From NCBI GenBank assembly GCA_964059195.1, contig CAXKWD010000008.1, forward strand, positions 43,949,502 to 44,013,501: DNA of 64,000 bases, read 5' to 3'. The stretch's first letter is position 1; each line of letters starts with the position of its first letter. Below the pieces are notes generated by a model. It was not told where the DNA came from. It saw only the letters and a list, made by a program, of their open reading frames with translations, and did not search any database. Shown here one piece after another: positions 1-9,998 of the stretch. The position numbers were made by a program, and so were the translations under genes. Source of the stretch: Ectobius pallidus (lineage: Eukaryota > Arthropoda > Insecta > Blattodea > Ectobiidae).

Positions 1-1
1 A

Positions 2-69
2 ATGTCTATGTCACGTAAAAAAAAGATGTAGGGCCTAACCACCTTTGTCCACTTTCACATGGATTGGCT
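2..69 (+). repeat. Left copy of a 60-bp inverted repeat (partner 22230..22290)
   Basis: This stretch matches the reverse complement of 22230..22290 almost base for base. The one length difference is seven extra bases, GGGCCTA, at 31..37, inserted after a TA. Similarity stops at the GGCT near position 69. The pair could be the two ends of one transposon filled by later insertions, or two separate copies in opposite orientation. The window start hides what lies further left. Confidence 0.7.
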
Positions 70-169
70 CTGTATTAAATGTTATCATGGAAAAGAACAT
101 TTGTTACCATACAAATGGATTAAGTTAAAACACAACTTTTTACTTATTTTTGTGAAAATAGACCATCAC

Positions 170-1682
170 CAGGACCCGGATTCTAATGACATGTCATCTT
201 TTTATTGATGCTACATAGGCATTGCGAACTTGTGGATAAATCCTAATCATGGCCTCTAGATTATAGAAATGCATTTTTATAAGGTCATTTTTTGTCATCT
301 TATGCAATTTTATATTTTTAGGGCATTTATTTCAATTTTAGGTCATTTTTTTGTAATTTGCTTCCTTATTTTGTCATTTTCATGTTTTTATATTGAGTGT
401 ATTAACTTTTTTCGTCGCTAGCGGTGTTGTCTTTGAAGTGTTGTTTGTTTAATGCGAGAAGGAAAAATTCGGCATTAAAGTGCTGACATGTCTTAGTCGG
501 AAATGAGAATCAAAGAAACGCCAAACAATTTTTTTATATTACTATTGTTATTAGATTGACTTGGCACCAGAGTTTGGCACCTGCTTGGATTTGAGAGCGC
601 AAACTACTGTTTACCCTAACGAAACAACAATATACTCGTAATCCGGCAGACCACAAAAGGAAATGCCGAATTTTGACTCACCAGTGACTCAGTGCCAGTA
701 TAAATTCCCATGAGAAAATAACATTCACAACATTACACAGCCATTTCATAAAATATGGGAATTTTTCCCTCAAAGAGAGAAGTTAGGCTATAAAATTATT
801 GTAATTGGATGGACAAAAATAAGTTTATAATCTCAAATTCTCTGGATTGTAAGGACTTAGCTGTATCTGAAGTGGTTTCATGTGTAAAATACTATGTCAA
901 TTTATTTATTGCGTTGAGTTACTTTTTTTTTCCATTTTTAGCATGATTTTAACACTCTTTAATACCGAGTAGTCGAGAGTAATCAGCTATGTCCATTTTC
1001 ATTTGAGATAACTTAATATACATCTTAAGGTACAATTTGGTATAAGATTAACTTCAAAAAATGTGTGGTTACTTACTATGTAAAATAACAAACAAGGGAA
1101 TTTTTGTCCCACCCGTAACAGTGATAGTTTTGTTAAATTACTATTGATGAGTAAAATAAATTTTCTGACAACCTGGAAACAGTTTATAATTTGTATTTAA
1201 TCCTTCATACCTTCATTAATAACATTAAGACCCTAACAGTAATACCAGAACAGAAAATGAGCTTTTGTTTTGCATCATTAAAATCAGTGTCCAAATTATG
1301 TCCCACCCGTAACAGATTTTGAAAAACAAATTTAAAATATTTAAAATAAATTTTAAATAATGCTTTGGATGTAGTGTGGAGGAGAAGGCATTTTAAATTT
1401 TACAGAATGTGAAGAACCAATTCTAGTTTATTATTTATGATACCGGTATGTAAAAAAACAAAAATAGTTCTTATAATTTGCTAGAATGTCCCACCCGTAA
1501 TTATGAAATGGCTGTACAGTTATTTACAGTATTTACAATTATGTACAAACTAGTCTATAACTGTGTGTTCAATAATAATTTTTTATAAATAAATATAAAT
1601 TTTTAGGTAATTTTTTATAATTATCAAGTCATTTTATAGGTCATTTTTCAAACAATTTTAGGTCACCACAATCCGGGCCCTG
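170..1682. mobile_element. Non-autonomous hAT-type element (1.5 kb)
   Basis: The ends are inverted: CAGGACCCGGATT at the left and, read inward from the right, CAGGGCCCGGATT. They are flanked by a near-perfect 8-bp duplication, ACCATCAC (162..169) and ATCATCAC (1683..1690). Both ends carry subterminal repeats of the type TTTTAGGTCATTTTT. There is no coding sequence. CAGGG-type ends with an 8-bp target duplication are typical of hAT elements. Three copies of the motif GTCCCACCCGTAA lie inside its right third. Confidence 0.75.
1106..1500 (+). repeat. Three direct copies of motif variant A, GTCCCACCCGTAA
   Basis: Copies start at 1106, 1300 and 1488, all in the same orientation, about 190 bp apart. 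The core CACCCGT is the same as in the TGTAACACCCGTTACA copies near the transposase gene and the TGTCACACCCGTCACA copies at 22.6-24.5 kb. Confidence 0.75.
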
Positions 1683-1769
1683 ATCATCACCTTCAAATCA
1701 AAACTTTAAATCAAAACATGATACAATGTCATAAACTATTAGGCTATACCTGTATCTCAGGCATTCCAT

Positions 1770-2165
1770 TGTAACGGGTGTTACAGTTGGACAGTTAAAT
1801 ATACATATTTTGAGAATAAAAAAACAATTTATCAAAATCTCATTGTTTACAAAAGATAGCTCTTACTTTTGTGTTTACTATCAGATATTATTTCCTAAAA
1901 TAAAACTTTTCCCAGTATTTGAAATATTAAAAAAACATGCTGTAACGGGTGTTACATAAATGCAACCCACTTGTTGAGGTAGATGGTGAAAATCAATAAA
2001 CTCTGTGAGATGACAGCTAATAGAAACTTGGAAATTTGTTTGCAGACTAAAGAAACTCTAGACAAGCTAAACATATAGTTTTAAAAACAGAAACTCCTCT
2101 TTTTTTCCTGTAATTTAATTTTTTTTAACGTAACGGGTGTTACAGGAATTGTAACGGGTGTTACA
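1770..2165. repeat. Four subterminal copies of motif variant B, left side
   Basis: TGTAACGGGTGTTACA, an imperfect palindrome, occurs at 1770, 1941, 2130 (first base differs) and 2150. Four more copies lie on the other side of the transposase gene. This is the arrangement expected of subterminal transposase-binding sites, but binding is inferred. Confidence 0.8.
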
Positions 2166-2471
2166 CAGTTCACAGCAAACATTATAACTGAGCAAAACTA
2201 TCAAAATACTTACCAGATTAAAGGTGATAATGGTCTATAAGAACAAATTAAAGTAAGATTGTTTGGTTTAATGAGTAAATTGAGCATTATATAGAGGCCA
2301 AGAATAAAATAATAGACTTCTTAAAATATATTCTGAAAAACTTATTTTATTTCAATGGTTATTATTAATTGCACACCAAATCACCTATTTCTAAATAGGC
2401 TGTACTGAAACATAGGACTAAACAAAATCTAATACCAACATTGGCAATAATGTTACACATTCTGTTTTTTT

Positions 2472-4295
2472 TTAAACCTCAAGAACCGCAGTTTTGAATT
2501 CATAAAATAATCTGTTGCCTCTCATTTTTATGTCAGGTGTTGGCAACTTGCAAATGATCTGTTGGAACTGGACGAATGCAACATCATTTTCATCAGGGCT
2601 AAATATTTTTCCAATATCCTTTAAGAACATAATCTTCACGTCTTCTTCCTCGTCAAGTTCACTTTGACAGATACCGATATATAATGTTTTCCCAGTTGAT
2701 TTTTTTTGTTTCTTTTCATTCGAAAGATCCACCAACACAAACACACCGGATTGAATGTTAGAAGCCTCAGGTTTGCTTATCACAATAGACTCTTCAAGCA
2801 GTTCTTTCTCTTCCTCTGAATCTGTATAAACTTCAGAGTATAGTAATCGTTTTACAGCTTTGGGGAAATTTGTATCCATCTCACCTTTGAACACATTTAT
2901 CCTCCTCATTTCTGATTTAGCTGTTTGAGCAAAGAGCAGATCACTGTTGTTGTAGAACCTGAAGTGGTGAGATGTCTGTATATGAGGAATGGCATGAACA
3001 TCCTTCCATCTCTCATTCAAGAAACTTGTGTTCTTTTCAACAGTCTCTTTGTTAACGAATAAAGATTTTATCCCTTTTAAATGCTGATCTACATAATCAT
3101 GGAACTTTTCAGCCGTAGGTATTTCAACTCTTCTTGATTTGACTGCAGTCCATACACATCGCTTCACAGTTCCCCCTATTCCATCCACTGCCCCTTTTCC
3201 ATGTGAACTTGCAAAAAAGTTCCGTTCACAATTACTGATGTTAAACTCATGTGGCATAAAACAAATATTTGACATTGTAAATTTGTTTTTGAATTGACTG
3301 GCACAGTTATCACTAAAGAAGCACAATTTGTCTATGTCCTTATTGGTGGTTTTCAAGTCTTCTATAATTGCATGAAGGAAGGTCCACACAGCATATTTGC
3401 TATGAGAGAGATCATCGCTTATTACAGCAAATGACTTAACATTTTTGTTTGATAGCCAAATGCAGCATGTAAACACGGTTACTTGTGCATGACTCCAGTG
3501 TGCACTTTGGATCTCATCTTGTGAGACCAAAGCATAATTTTCGGCAAAATCTATTTGTACTAGTGCTTCTCTGTCAGATACTTCGGTTTTGCATTGCTCA
3601 AAATACTTGGATTGTATATTCTTTACATAGCAATGAATCTTGAATTGAGGAACTTTTTTGACAAGTTCGCCCAATGCATCCTGCAACGTTCCTGCATGTT
3701 CAATTATTTTAGGATATCCATTAACATCTCCCCACTGCTGCCAAATCATTTCCTGATTTACATCTACATTGTCAGGAATAAACACCATCAGATCACATGA
3801 ACAGTTCCTACACATGTTAGTCATGCACTTTTCATCATTTATATTACAGCATAATTCCTCCATGAGTTGTTTGTGGTGTTTTGGAAACGAAGGAACAACT
3901 TTCACAATAGACTGCAGGATATAATTGAAATTTGCATGATACCTACAGACACAAACATTGTGTGGTGTATCTGCTACTGGTAGAACATATGGTGGACGCA
4001 AAGAGTAAAATTTAGATTTGCCTATTTCAATGTCAGGGTAACTTTTTTTAAATTCTTGGTATGCTTCACCTATTGTTATAACCATGTGCCTTTTTTGAAT
4101 CAATTCTCTCTTACCAGTATCTGGACTTTTTACAGATTTGACATCTTGCTTTCCTGGAGCTTGTCGGCTTATGTCATCGCGACTGTAAAAACTTTCGACT
4201 AACACAATATCTTCATTCGATATTGAACTTTTAGATTTTTTAGCAGCTATCACAGAGGTTTTTTGCATGTCTGGTCCATTTACTTCACTCATCAA
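2472..4295 (-). CDS. DDE/RNase H-like transposase, main reading frame (607 aa)
   Basis: This is the main frame of a transposase-like protein family that I recall as dispersed in arthropod and cnidarian genomes; I cannot name the superfamily. It shows Cys/His-rich stretches near residues 114-119 (CVCRYH) and 149-167. A catalytic-looking core follows: VQIDFAENY (D249), FFSDNCASQFKN (D329) and CERNFFASSHGKG (E357), then DGIGGTVKR to residue 379. The D-D-E spacing is my reading of the sequence. The frame is open from 4295 to its stop at 2472. It overlaps the end of the upstream frame at 4292 in a TGATG junction. The two frames probably form one protein split by a one-base deletion in an A run. 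Four copies of a 16-bp near-palindrome lie on each side, so this is probably the autonomous member of that element. Confidence 0.75.
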   Translation of the reverse strand: MMSEVNGPDMQKTSVIAAKKSKSSISNEDIVLVESFYSRDDISRQAPGKQDVKSVKSPDTGKRELIQKRHMVITIGEAYQEFKKSYPDIEIGKSKFYSLRPPYVLPVADTPHNVCVCRYHANFNYILQSIVKVVPSFPKHHKQLMEELCCNINDEKCMTNMCRNCSCDLMVFIPDNVDVNQEMIWQQWGDVNGYPKIIEHAGTLQDALGELVKKVPQFKIHCYVKNIQSKYFEQCKTEVSDREALVQIDFAENYALVSQDEIQSAHWSHAQVTVFTCCIWLSNKNVKSFAVISDDLSHSKYAVWTFLHAIIEDLKTTNKDIDKLCFFSDNCASQFKNKFTMSNICFMPHEFNISNCERNFFASSHGKGAVDGIGGTVKRCVWTAVKSRRVEIPTAEKFHDYVDQHLKGIKSLFVNKETVEKNTSFLNERWKDVHAIPHIQTSHHFRFYNNSDLLFAQTAKSEMRRINVFKGEMDTNFPKAVKRLLYSEVYTDSEEEKELLEESIVISKPEASNIQSGVFVLVDLSNEKKQKKSTGKTLYIGICQSELDEEEDVKIMFLKDIGKIFSPDENDVAFVQFQQIICKLPTPDIKMRGNRLFYEFKTAVLEV

Positions 4296-4621
4296 CTTTT
4301 TAGCACAGCTGTCTTCTTGCCTGGACTTTTAGGGAGAGATTTTTTTACTCGATTCAGTGCCTTTCCAAATGACTGGCGACACTTAAATGAACCTATTGGA
4401 GACTCATGTAGGCCTAGCTCAAGTGAATTTGTTTTTATTTTACTTCTGTGTTCTCTAACTCTTTCTCTTATCTTTCTTCTATTTTCTTGTATCTCCTTCA
4501 TATTTCCCTTCATTTTTTCTTTTGCTTGTAGACGTCTCAATCTGTCACGCTCTCTCTCCTTTTGCAGATATTCTTCCCACCTCCCTGGATCATTTTTCAT
4601 TTTCTGTCTGTACTTCTCCAT
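4292..4621 (-). CDS. N-terminal part of the same transposase, shifted frame (109 aa)
   Basis: This is a very basic, Arg/Lys-rich helical segment (MEKYRQKMKNDP, then many ERERDRLRR-like stretches) ending in SPGKKTAVLKS and a TGA. From memory of the family, such proteins begin with this kind of basic coiled segment and run on without a break through an SP-x-KK-x-AVV-KK stretch. Adding one A to the A5 run next to the stop would make both frames continuous. That points to a homopolymer deletion or a sequencing error; programmed frameshifting is possible but not needed. Its start sits in the gap between the two repeat clusters, with no obvious promoter motif. Confidence 0.65.
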   Translation of the reverse strand: MEKYRQKMKNDPGRWEEYLQKERERDRLRRLQAKEKMKGNMKEIQENRRKIRERVREHRSKIKTNSLELGLHESPIGSFKCRQSFGKALNRVKKSLPKSPGKKTAVLKS

Positions 4622-5012
4622 CCGTAGGTTTTTTTTTTGGACCCATTTCTGTAAATAGGAAGTAAATACTATGGAACGGGTCTTTAATACCTAATCCAAT
4701 ATAAACACAATCTACAGATTATGAACTAGTTTTACATGCTGTGTATGCAGCCTACACCTAGGCCTACTATGTTACTATTTACCTTGTTAAAGAAAATTAC
4801 AAAACTTTAGGCTTAAACCAAGAAAGGAAAATCATAGAATAAGTTAGTAGCAAAGAAAAAGTGATGTTTCTATAAATCATAAAAAATAAATAAAATGATT
4901 TTAGACATGCACTTGATAGGCTGTATAGGCTACCAAAAGAGAAAGGGACAACCTAATCTTTATGCCTAGTTAATAAGAGAACATACCTAAAGTCTTATGA
5001 TTAAATATTAAA

Positions 5013-5232
5013 TGTAACGGGTGTTACATTATCCCACAGTAACACCCGTTACATTCACAATGTAACACCCGTTACACTTTTTTTAGACTCCAAATAAAAA
5101 ACTTTTGGAAAATAACTTCAGAACACTGTTAAACATGTGCATAACCTCACTTCTAAAGAAAATCACAGCAAAGGATTGTACAGTTAGTCTATGGAATTAA
5201 CTTTTCTACTTTTTTTTGTAACGGGTGTTACA
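5013..5232. repeat. Four subterminal copies of motif variant B, right side
   Basis: Copies lie at 5013 (GGGTG orientation), 5039 and 5061 (CACCC orientation) and 5217 (GGGTG orientation). With the left cluster this gives a four-plus-four layout around the transposase gene. Confidence 0.8.
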
Positions 5233-6620
5233 ATGTGCAGGTGCTGATTCAAAGACACATAATATAAATATAAAATACAATTTACCTTTAATGTGTATAT
5301 CACTTGATTCTTGAAACTTCACAGAATGCACCGATAGAAGCCAAGCTGTTCATCTGTTTATTTAACTAGAAAAATAATCCTGCCAACAATGCAGCAAAAA
5401 ACACTTCAAGCTCCAACAAAACACATCCCAAATGAAGCTTACCAACTTTAATAATAATGATAAAAAAAATATTTTTATCACTAGACATGACCATTTACAA
5501 TGTATACTATTCATATAATTAAACATAGTACTGTTTTTTGATAGTCTACAAAAACATCCTGAGGTTGCACTTTTCATGGAATCCCTGATCTTTGAACAAG
5601 AATAATAAATACAGACAGTTAAATATATAATCAATTATAACATTAATTAGGCTACACCTCCATGGATAGCTGACTCAAGAGTAACAGTAACGGAGATGAG
5701 ATTTTTCTCTAACTTGTCAAACAGCTTGAGAACATTTGAGGTTAGAAAATCTCAGTTCTAGAGTTTAACTTTGCATTCCTTATTATAATTTATAGCAAAA
5801 GTAAATATAAAACATACAACTTTACCATTGGGTGTAGGTTTTGGAGGTGAGAAAGTCCAATTACCAACTCTGCATTTAGCCCTTTTACAAAGTTAGAGTC
5901 CAAGGAAAATAGAAAAACTACAGTGCCATCTCTGCGGAAATAACTGAACATTTATATTGTCAGGCATGGGGACATGACACGGAGGTGAGATCTCACATAC
6001 TGTGCCTTAAAATGCAGAAAATTGTAACTTTTGTTTAAAAAGTGGTCTCTTGTCTGCTGCGGGATTAAAACTTGTTGACAAATAAAAATCAATTTTAAAA
6101 ACAGCTGCTTTGGAATGTTTAAAACTATATTTGATTAGTATTAATTGAATAAGACAATCATATTGGTGATTTGAACTATATTTTTAGGTTTTAAACAGTG
6201 GTTTTAGCAAAGGTTCGGAAAATTGACAACATGAAAAATAAACAAAATAAAATAATTAAATTTAAGAATTAATGTTACAAGAAACCCGTGCGTGCACGAT
6301 TAAATAACTAGTACCGGTCACAACACTTCCTCAATCAAAATTAATCACTAAATTATTCATTTTTTTGTCTCACAATACAATAGTGATCATATTTTCTTTC
6401 CTTATTCAGTTAGAACTGGATGTGACCTACCCTCTTTGCAGCCACATAATAGGGGTAATTTGTTAACTAAAAATGCAACTTTCTAAGAAAATGTTGTGTA
6501 GGAGCCTTTTCAATGCCATATTCGTAATCAGCACATACGTATTACATAAACAGTTCTTGTCCATGTTATGAAAACCTTGTTGAGTACGGTACGGTAGTTT
6601 TTATTAGAGGTAAGACATAA
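5233..6620. other. No gene recognised
   Basis: AT-rich sequence. A 90-codon frame on the minus strand (5362..5634) is Cys- and Phe-rich with no recognisable motif, and I do not call it. One TAGGCTA motif is present at 5648. Confidence 0.6.
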
Positions 6621-6960
6621 GGGTAATTCCATATCATGTCAACCAATAAAAATGTAATTTTAAACCTTGAGGTTTTCAAAATGCATCATATTCAGTGATT
6701 GTGTTCTAATCGTCACTATGACTAAAAATACAAAGTTTTAATTTTTTTCGACCTTTTGTTTTTGAGTTATACATTTTTGAAAAATTTGAAAACTACAGAT
6801 GTTAGGAACGCTTTGAAATATTAAAAAGTGTGTAACTCAAAAACGGTTAGTCCTAGAAAACTCAAATTTGTACCATTCTCTTTAGAATTACAAGGCCTTT
6901 AATTTGACATATAACTTGGCTGTATCACATTACTCTATATTTTTACAAAAACTCAAAAAG
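6621..6960. repeat. Element fragment with GGGTAATTCCAT end; inverted copy at 38190..38523
   Basis: The stretch carries the text AACTCAAAAACGGTTAGTCC and neighbouring sequence that recurs inverted at 38190..38523. Its outer end (GGGTAATTCCATATCATG) resembles the ends of the foldback element at 34554..36814 (GGGTCATTCCATGCCAAATC). One dispersed family is the simplest reading. Confidence 0.6.
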
Positions 6961-7151
6961 ATTTTTTTAAGAAAAACTGAAAATAGAAATTTTTAATTTT
7001 TATGAAAAAAATATATTTTATTCCACCCCTCTTCAGTAAGTTGTGTACAAATTTTCATGATGGTATTCCAATGGTATCATACTGAAATTATTTATCTGAA
7101 TTGAGGCGTGTGGTAATTCTGGTAATTTGTTACCGGTATTAAAAATTAACC

Positions 7152-7262
7152 ATTTAAACTTATCCTAATAATAGCGTGATGATGGTTCATGTGGCAAATA
7201 TAACAACTGGAACTAACAGGAGTTACTCAAGCAGTGACATGTTTCTTTCCTGTTGAAACTTA
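7152..7262 (+). repeat. Left arm of an inverted repeat (partner 17231..17390)
   Basis: AAACTTATCCTAATAAT, then GTGATGATGGTTCATGTGG and TTTCTTTCCTGTTGAAA, reappear in inverted order at 17231..17390. The partner has about 80 extra bases between the first and second blocks. The arms enclose the PIN/CXC element and the transposase pseudogene at 16 kb, and may be the ends of one of them. Confidence 0.6.
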
Positions 7263-8654
7263 CAACTTGAGAGATTCTTTAGGTTACAAGTAGGCTATAT
7301 AGAAATTTTTGCAAAGGACCTATACAATCACGTAAGTCATACACTGAAAAATATAACAAATAATAAATTGAAGCTAAGAAGGATAAAATCTTTTCTAGTG
7401 GAAAATGCCTTTTACACAATAAATGAATTTAAAAAAAAAAGTATAACATATAGACAAGACTAAATTATACGATATGTAGGCTACATTCAGTAAATTAACT
7501 TATACCAGTTTATTAATTTTTAATATAAGTTTATAATCTAGAAATTAAGTAGGCTACATTTGTTTAACTAAATTTTGCTTTGTTCAATTCATATACTTGA
7601 CAAAGCCTTGTAAACATTTGGGTAATAAATCTTGAAACTCCAGTCAAATGTTACATCGGAATTTACATTAAATGGAGTATTAATGATTTTTGGAGGGGAA
7701 AGGGGACCATTACTGGGATCACAAATCCAGATTTGCAACCCTCATAAACCTGTGCTCGCTGAATGGCGGTCGAAATAAACCGGTTTTTTCGGACTTTTTT
7801 CGGTTTTTCGACAATATCTCCTAAACTAGCCTATGCGTTTGTTGGAAAAAATCTGTCTTAGCTTTTTCAAAGTAAATTAAATTTTCTAAAATACTAGATC
7901 AAAATCGTTTTGTAAGTTGTACAGTTACCGAGAACAGCTCTTCAAAGATTGGCCCTTTTTTTCAAAAAAGTTAAAATTTTAAGTTTTCTTCGTGTTTCGA
8001 ACTGAATACCGGGAAAATTGACGCATCCTACAGAAAATTTAAGAGAACAAAAGTTGTAGGCAATTTAATAAGCTTTAATGTGAGCTATAGCTCGTCCTCG
8101 TAGCTTTGATAGTTTTGTCATAAATGACAAAAGCCGAAAAGATTAAAAGTGCTTTTTTTTTGGTGAAAGTTGAGTAACATCGTTTCCTCCACCAACTACT
8201 TAATTTTTTTGGTAACATGTTGGCAGATAATTTCTTATAACTGTGTATAGAAACTATTTATGTGTATATGTGTCTATGGGAGATGGATTTTGCCAGACAA
8301 AAATATTTCAGCAGAATATTTCATAAAAATGTATTTACTTTTAAACCAACAGGCATATTTAAACAATGTGTGAGGTTCCTGGTATGGGACCTGGGAAGTC
8401 GAGGGTGGGGTGATGTCTTCATCTTCACTTGAAGAACTGTCATTCTGGGGTGTGGGCACATTGCGGCAGAATTTTTCTCTTGCAGAAAGTGCACAAAACT
8501 GAGTATTTCAGCCCAAATTTGCGGCAGCTGCAGCTCCCAGCGCAGCCCATCTTGGACAGTTCCCCGTTACTGACAAAATAGTTCCTTTAGCAGTGGGATT
8601 GTTGGAGGCTATTAAGGCAATTGTTAAATTGCCAAGGAACTGTGAACAGAAGCA

Positions 8655-9450
8655 GTGGTTAACATAGAAAACCAGACATTTGGGAAAGTTGGATTCAAAT
8701 GTAAAGACAAAGTTGTTACCTTGGCAAGCGTCAATAATTCCTTACAAGTCACTAATAAGAAGATTGAAGTTGACCCTCTCACAATAATCCAGCGAGTTAG
8801 CATCACCATTAAAATCCAACGCAGAGTTGAAAGCCCACTTCAAGTATGAATTGCCCCCCTTACAAATTGCCAATGTCTCTTTTCAACGAAGCTGGAGTGA
8901 GGAAGGGAACTAAGGCAGGACTAACTAAGGGAACTAACCTATATTCATGTTTCACATCCCTCACTACCAACATCTCCCGAGACGCCAATATCAACATCGT
9001 GCTCGATGGTGGCTACTTGCTCCACAAATGTGTGTGGCATCAAAACGCATCAGTGAAGACCATCATTGACGGCTACATTCATTTTGTGAAAAACCATTTT
9101 TGGAAAGATGTAACCCATTGTCTTCGATGGATACCCGGAGGAAACCTCTCAAAAAAGTACCAAAAGCGCCGAACGTCTCAGACGATACTCCGCCGATATT
9201 GTCCTATCAGCTTCAACTACCAACATCACGCAAGAGAAGTTCTTATCGAACGACACTAATAAACATAGGCTGATAGAGCTACTGAAAACTGGATTTGAGC
9301 AGCACGGTGTTGAGGTGACAGTTTCAGAAGAGGACGCTGATGCTGACATTGTTAGAGCTGCCATCACCAAAGCTGACTCTTCTGAGAAGGTTGTAATCAT
9401 CGTGGAAGATGAGTACCTGCTTGTGTTATTATCTGTTTTGAGTTCCAAAA
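8655..9450 (+). pseudogene. TE-encoded PIN/FEN-nuclease-like protein, N-terminal and middle part
   Basis: The fragments are frameshifted but readable. 8655..8849 gives a basic stretch. 8846..9259 gives SLFNEAGVRKGTKAGLTK and then VLDGGYLLHKCVW. From about 9240 the frame used from 9315 onward gives EEDADADIVRAAITKA and VVIIVEDEYLLVLLSVLS. Acidic motifs of the DGGYLLH / EDAD / VGEDTDLLVLL type are what I recall from a large family of arthropod TE proteins with a PIN/FEN fold. Here the last motif reads VEDEYLLVLL, so a second Asp is lost. There are several frame breaks. The coding continues after the LINE, at 11691. Confidence 0.6.
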
Positions 9451-9950
9451 CAAATTCGTACTTTCCTCACAAAGAAATTCATAAATTTACCTGGTGTGCT
9501 CGAGGAAGCCAAAGTATTATTGATTATATATTAACTAATGAGAAGATTTCCCCCCTTGTTCAAGACACCAGAGTATATAGGGGATATGATGTTAAATCAG
9601 ATCACTTTCTCTTAATATCAACATTATCTATACCCTTCAGATGGCAAAAACGGAAATACATTAAAAATATATCAGAGGAAACATTTAGAGTAAATCTCCT
9701 GGAAGATCCATCTATTAAACAACTGTATCAGAGTAGGATGGAACAGTTAGCTCAAAAGAAACCTGTTGAAAATAATATAAATAGAGAGTGGCAATCAAAA
9801 GATATAATCAATCTAGCTGCCCTAGAGGCAGTTGGGAAGAGGAAAAAGCGAAGACATAGAAGAGGTCTTAATATCTGGAATGATGAATTAGCCCAGCTAA
9901 TTAAAATGAAAAAGGAGGCATACTTGAAATATTTAACAAATAGAAACTAA
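9451..9950 (+). pseudogene. LINE AP-endonuclease C-terminal fragment
   Basis: The frame encodes FTWCARGSQSIIDYILTN, then SDHFLLISTL. This is the classic end of an APE-type LINE endonuclease, where S-D-H holds catalytic residues. A basic linker (GKRKKRRHRR) follows. By chance the frame is continuous with the upstream PIN-like frame, giving a 211-codon hybrid frame from 9315. A stop at 9948..9950 separates it from the reverse transcriptase frame beginning at 9999; those two belonged to one ORF2 originally. Confidence 0.8.
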
Positions 9951-9998
9951 GCAGATAAAATACACTACAAAAGAATTGCTGCTGAAACTAAGCGGGAA

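Noticed and set aside
5362..5634. 90-codon frame on the minus strand
   Set aside because: No motif, no homology I recognise and no supporting context.
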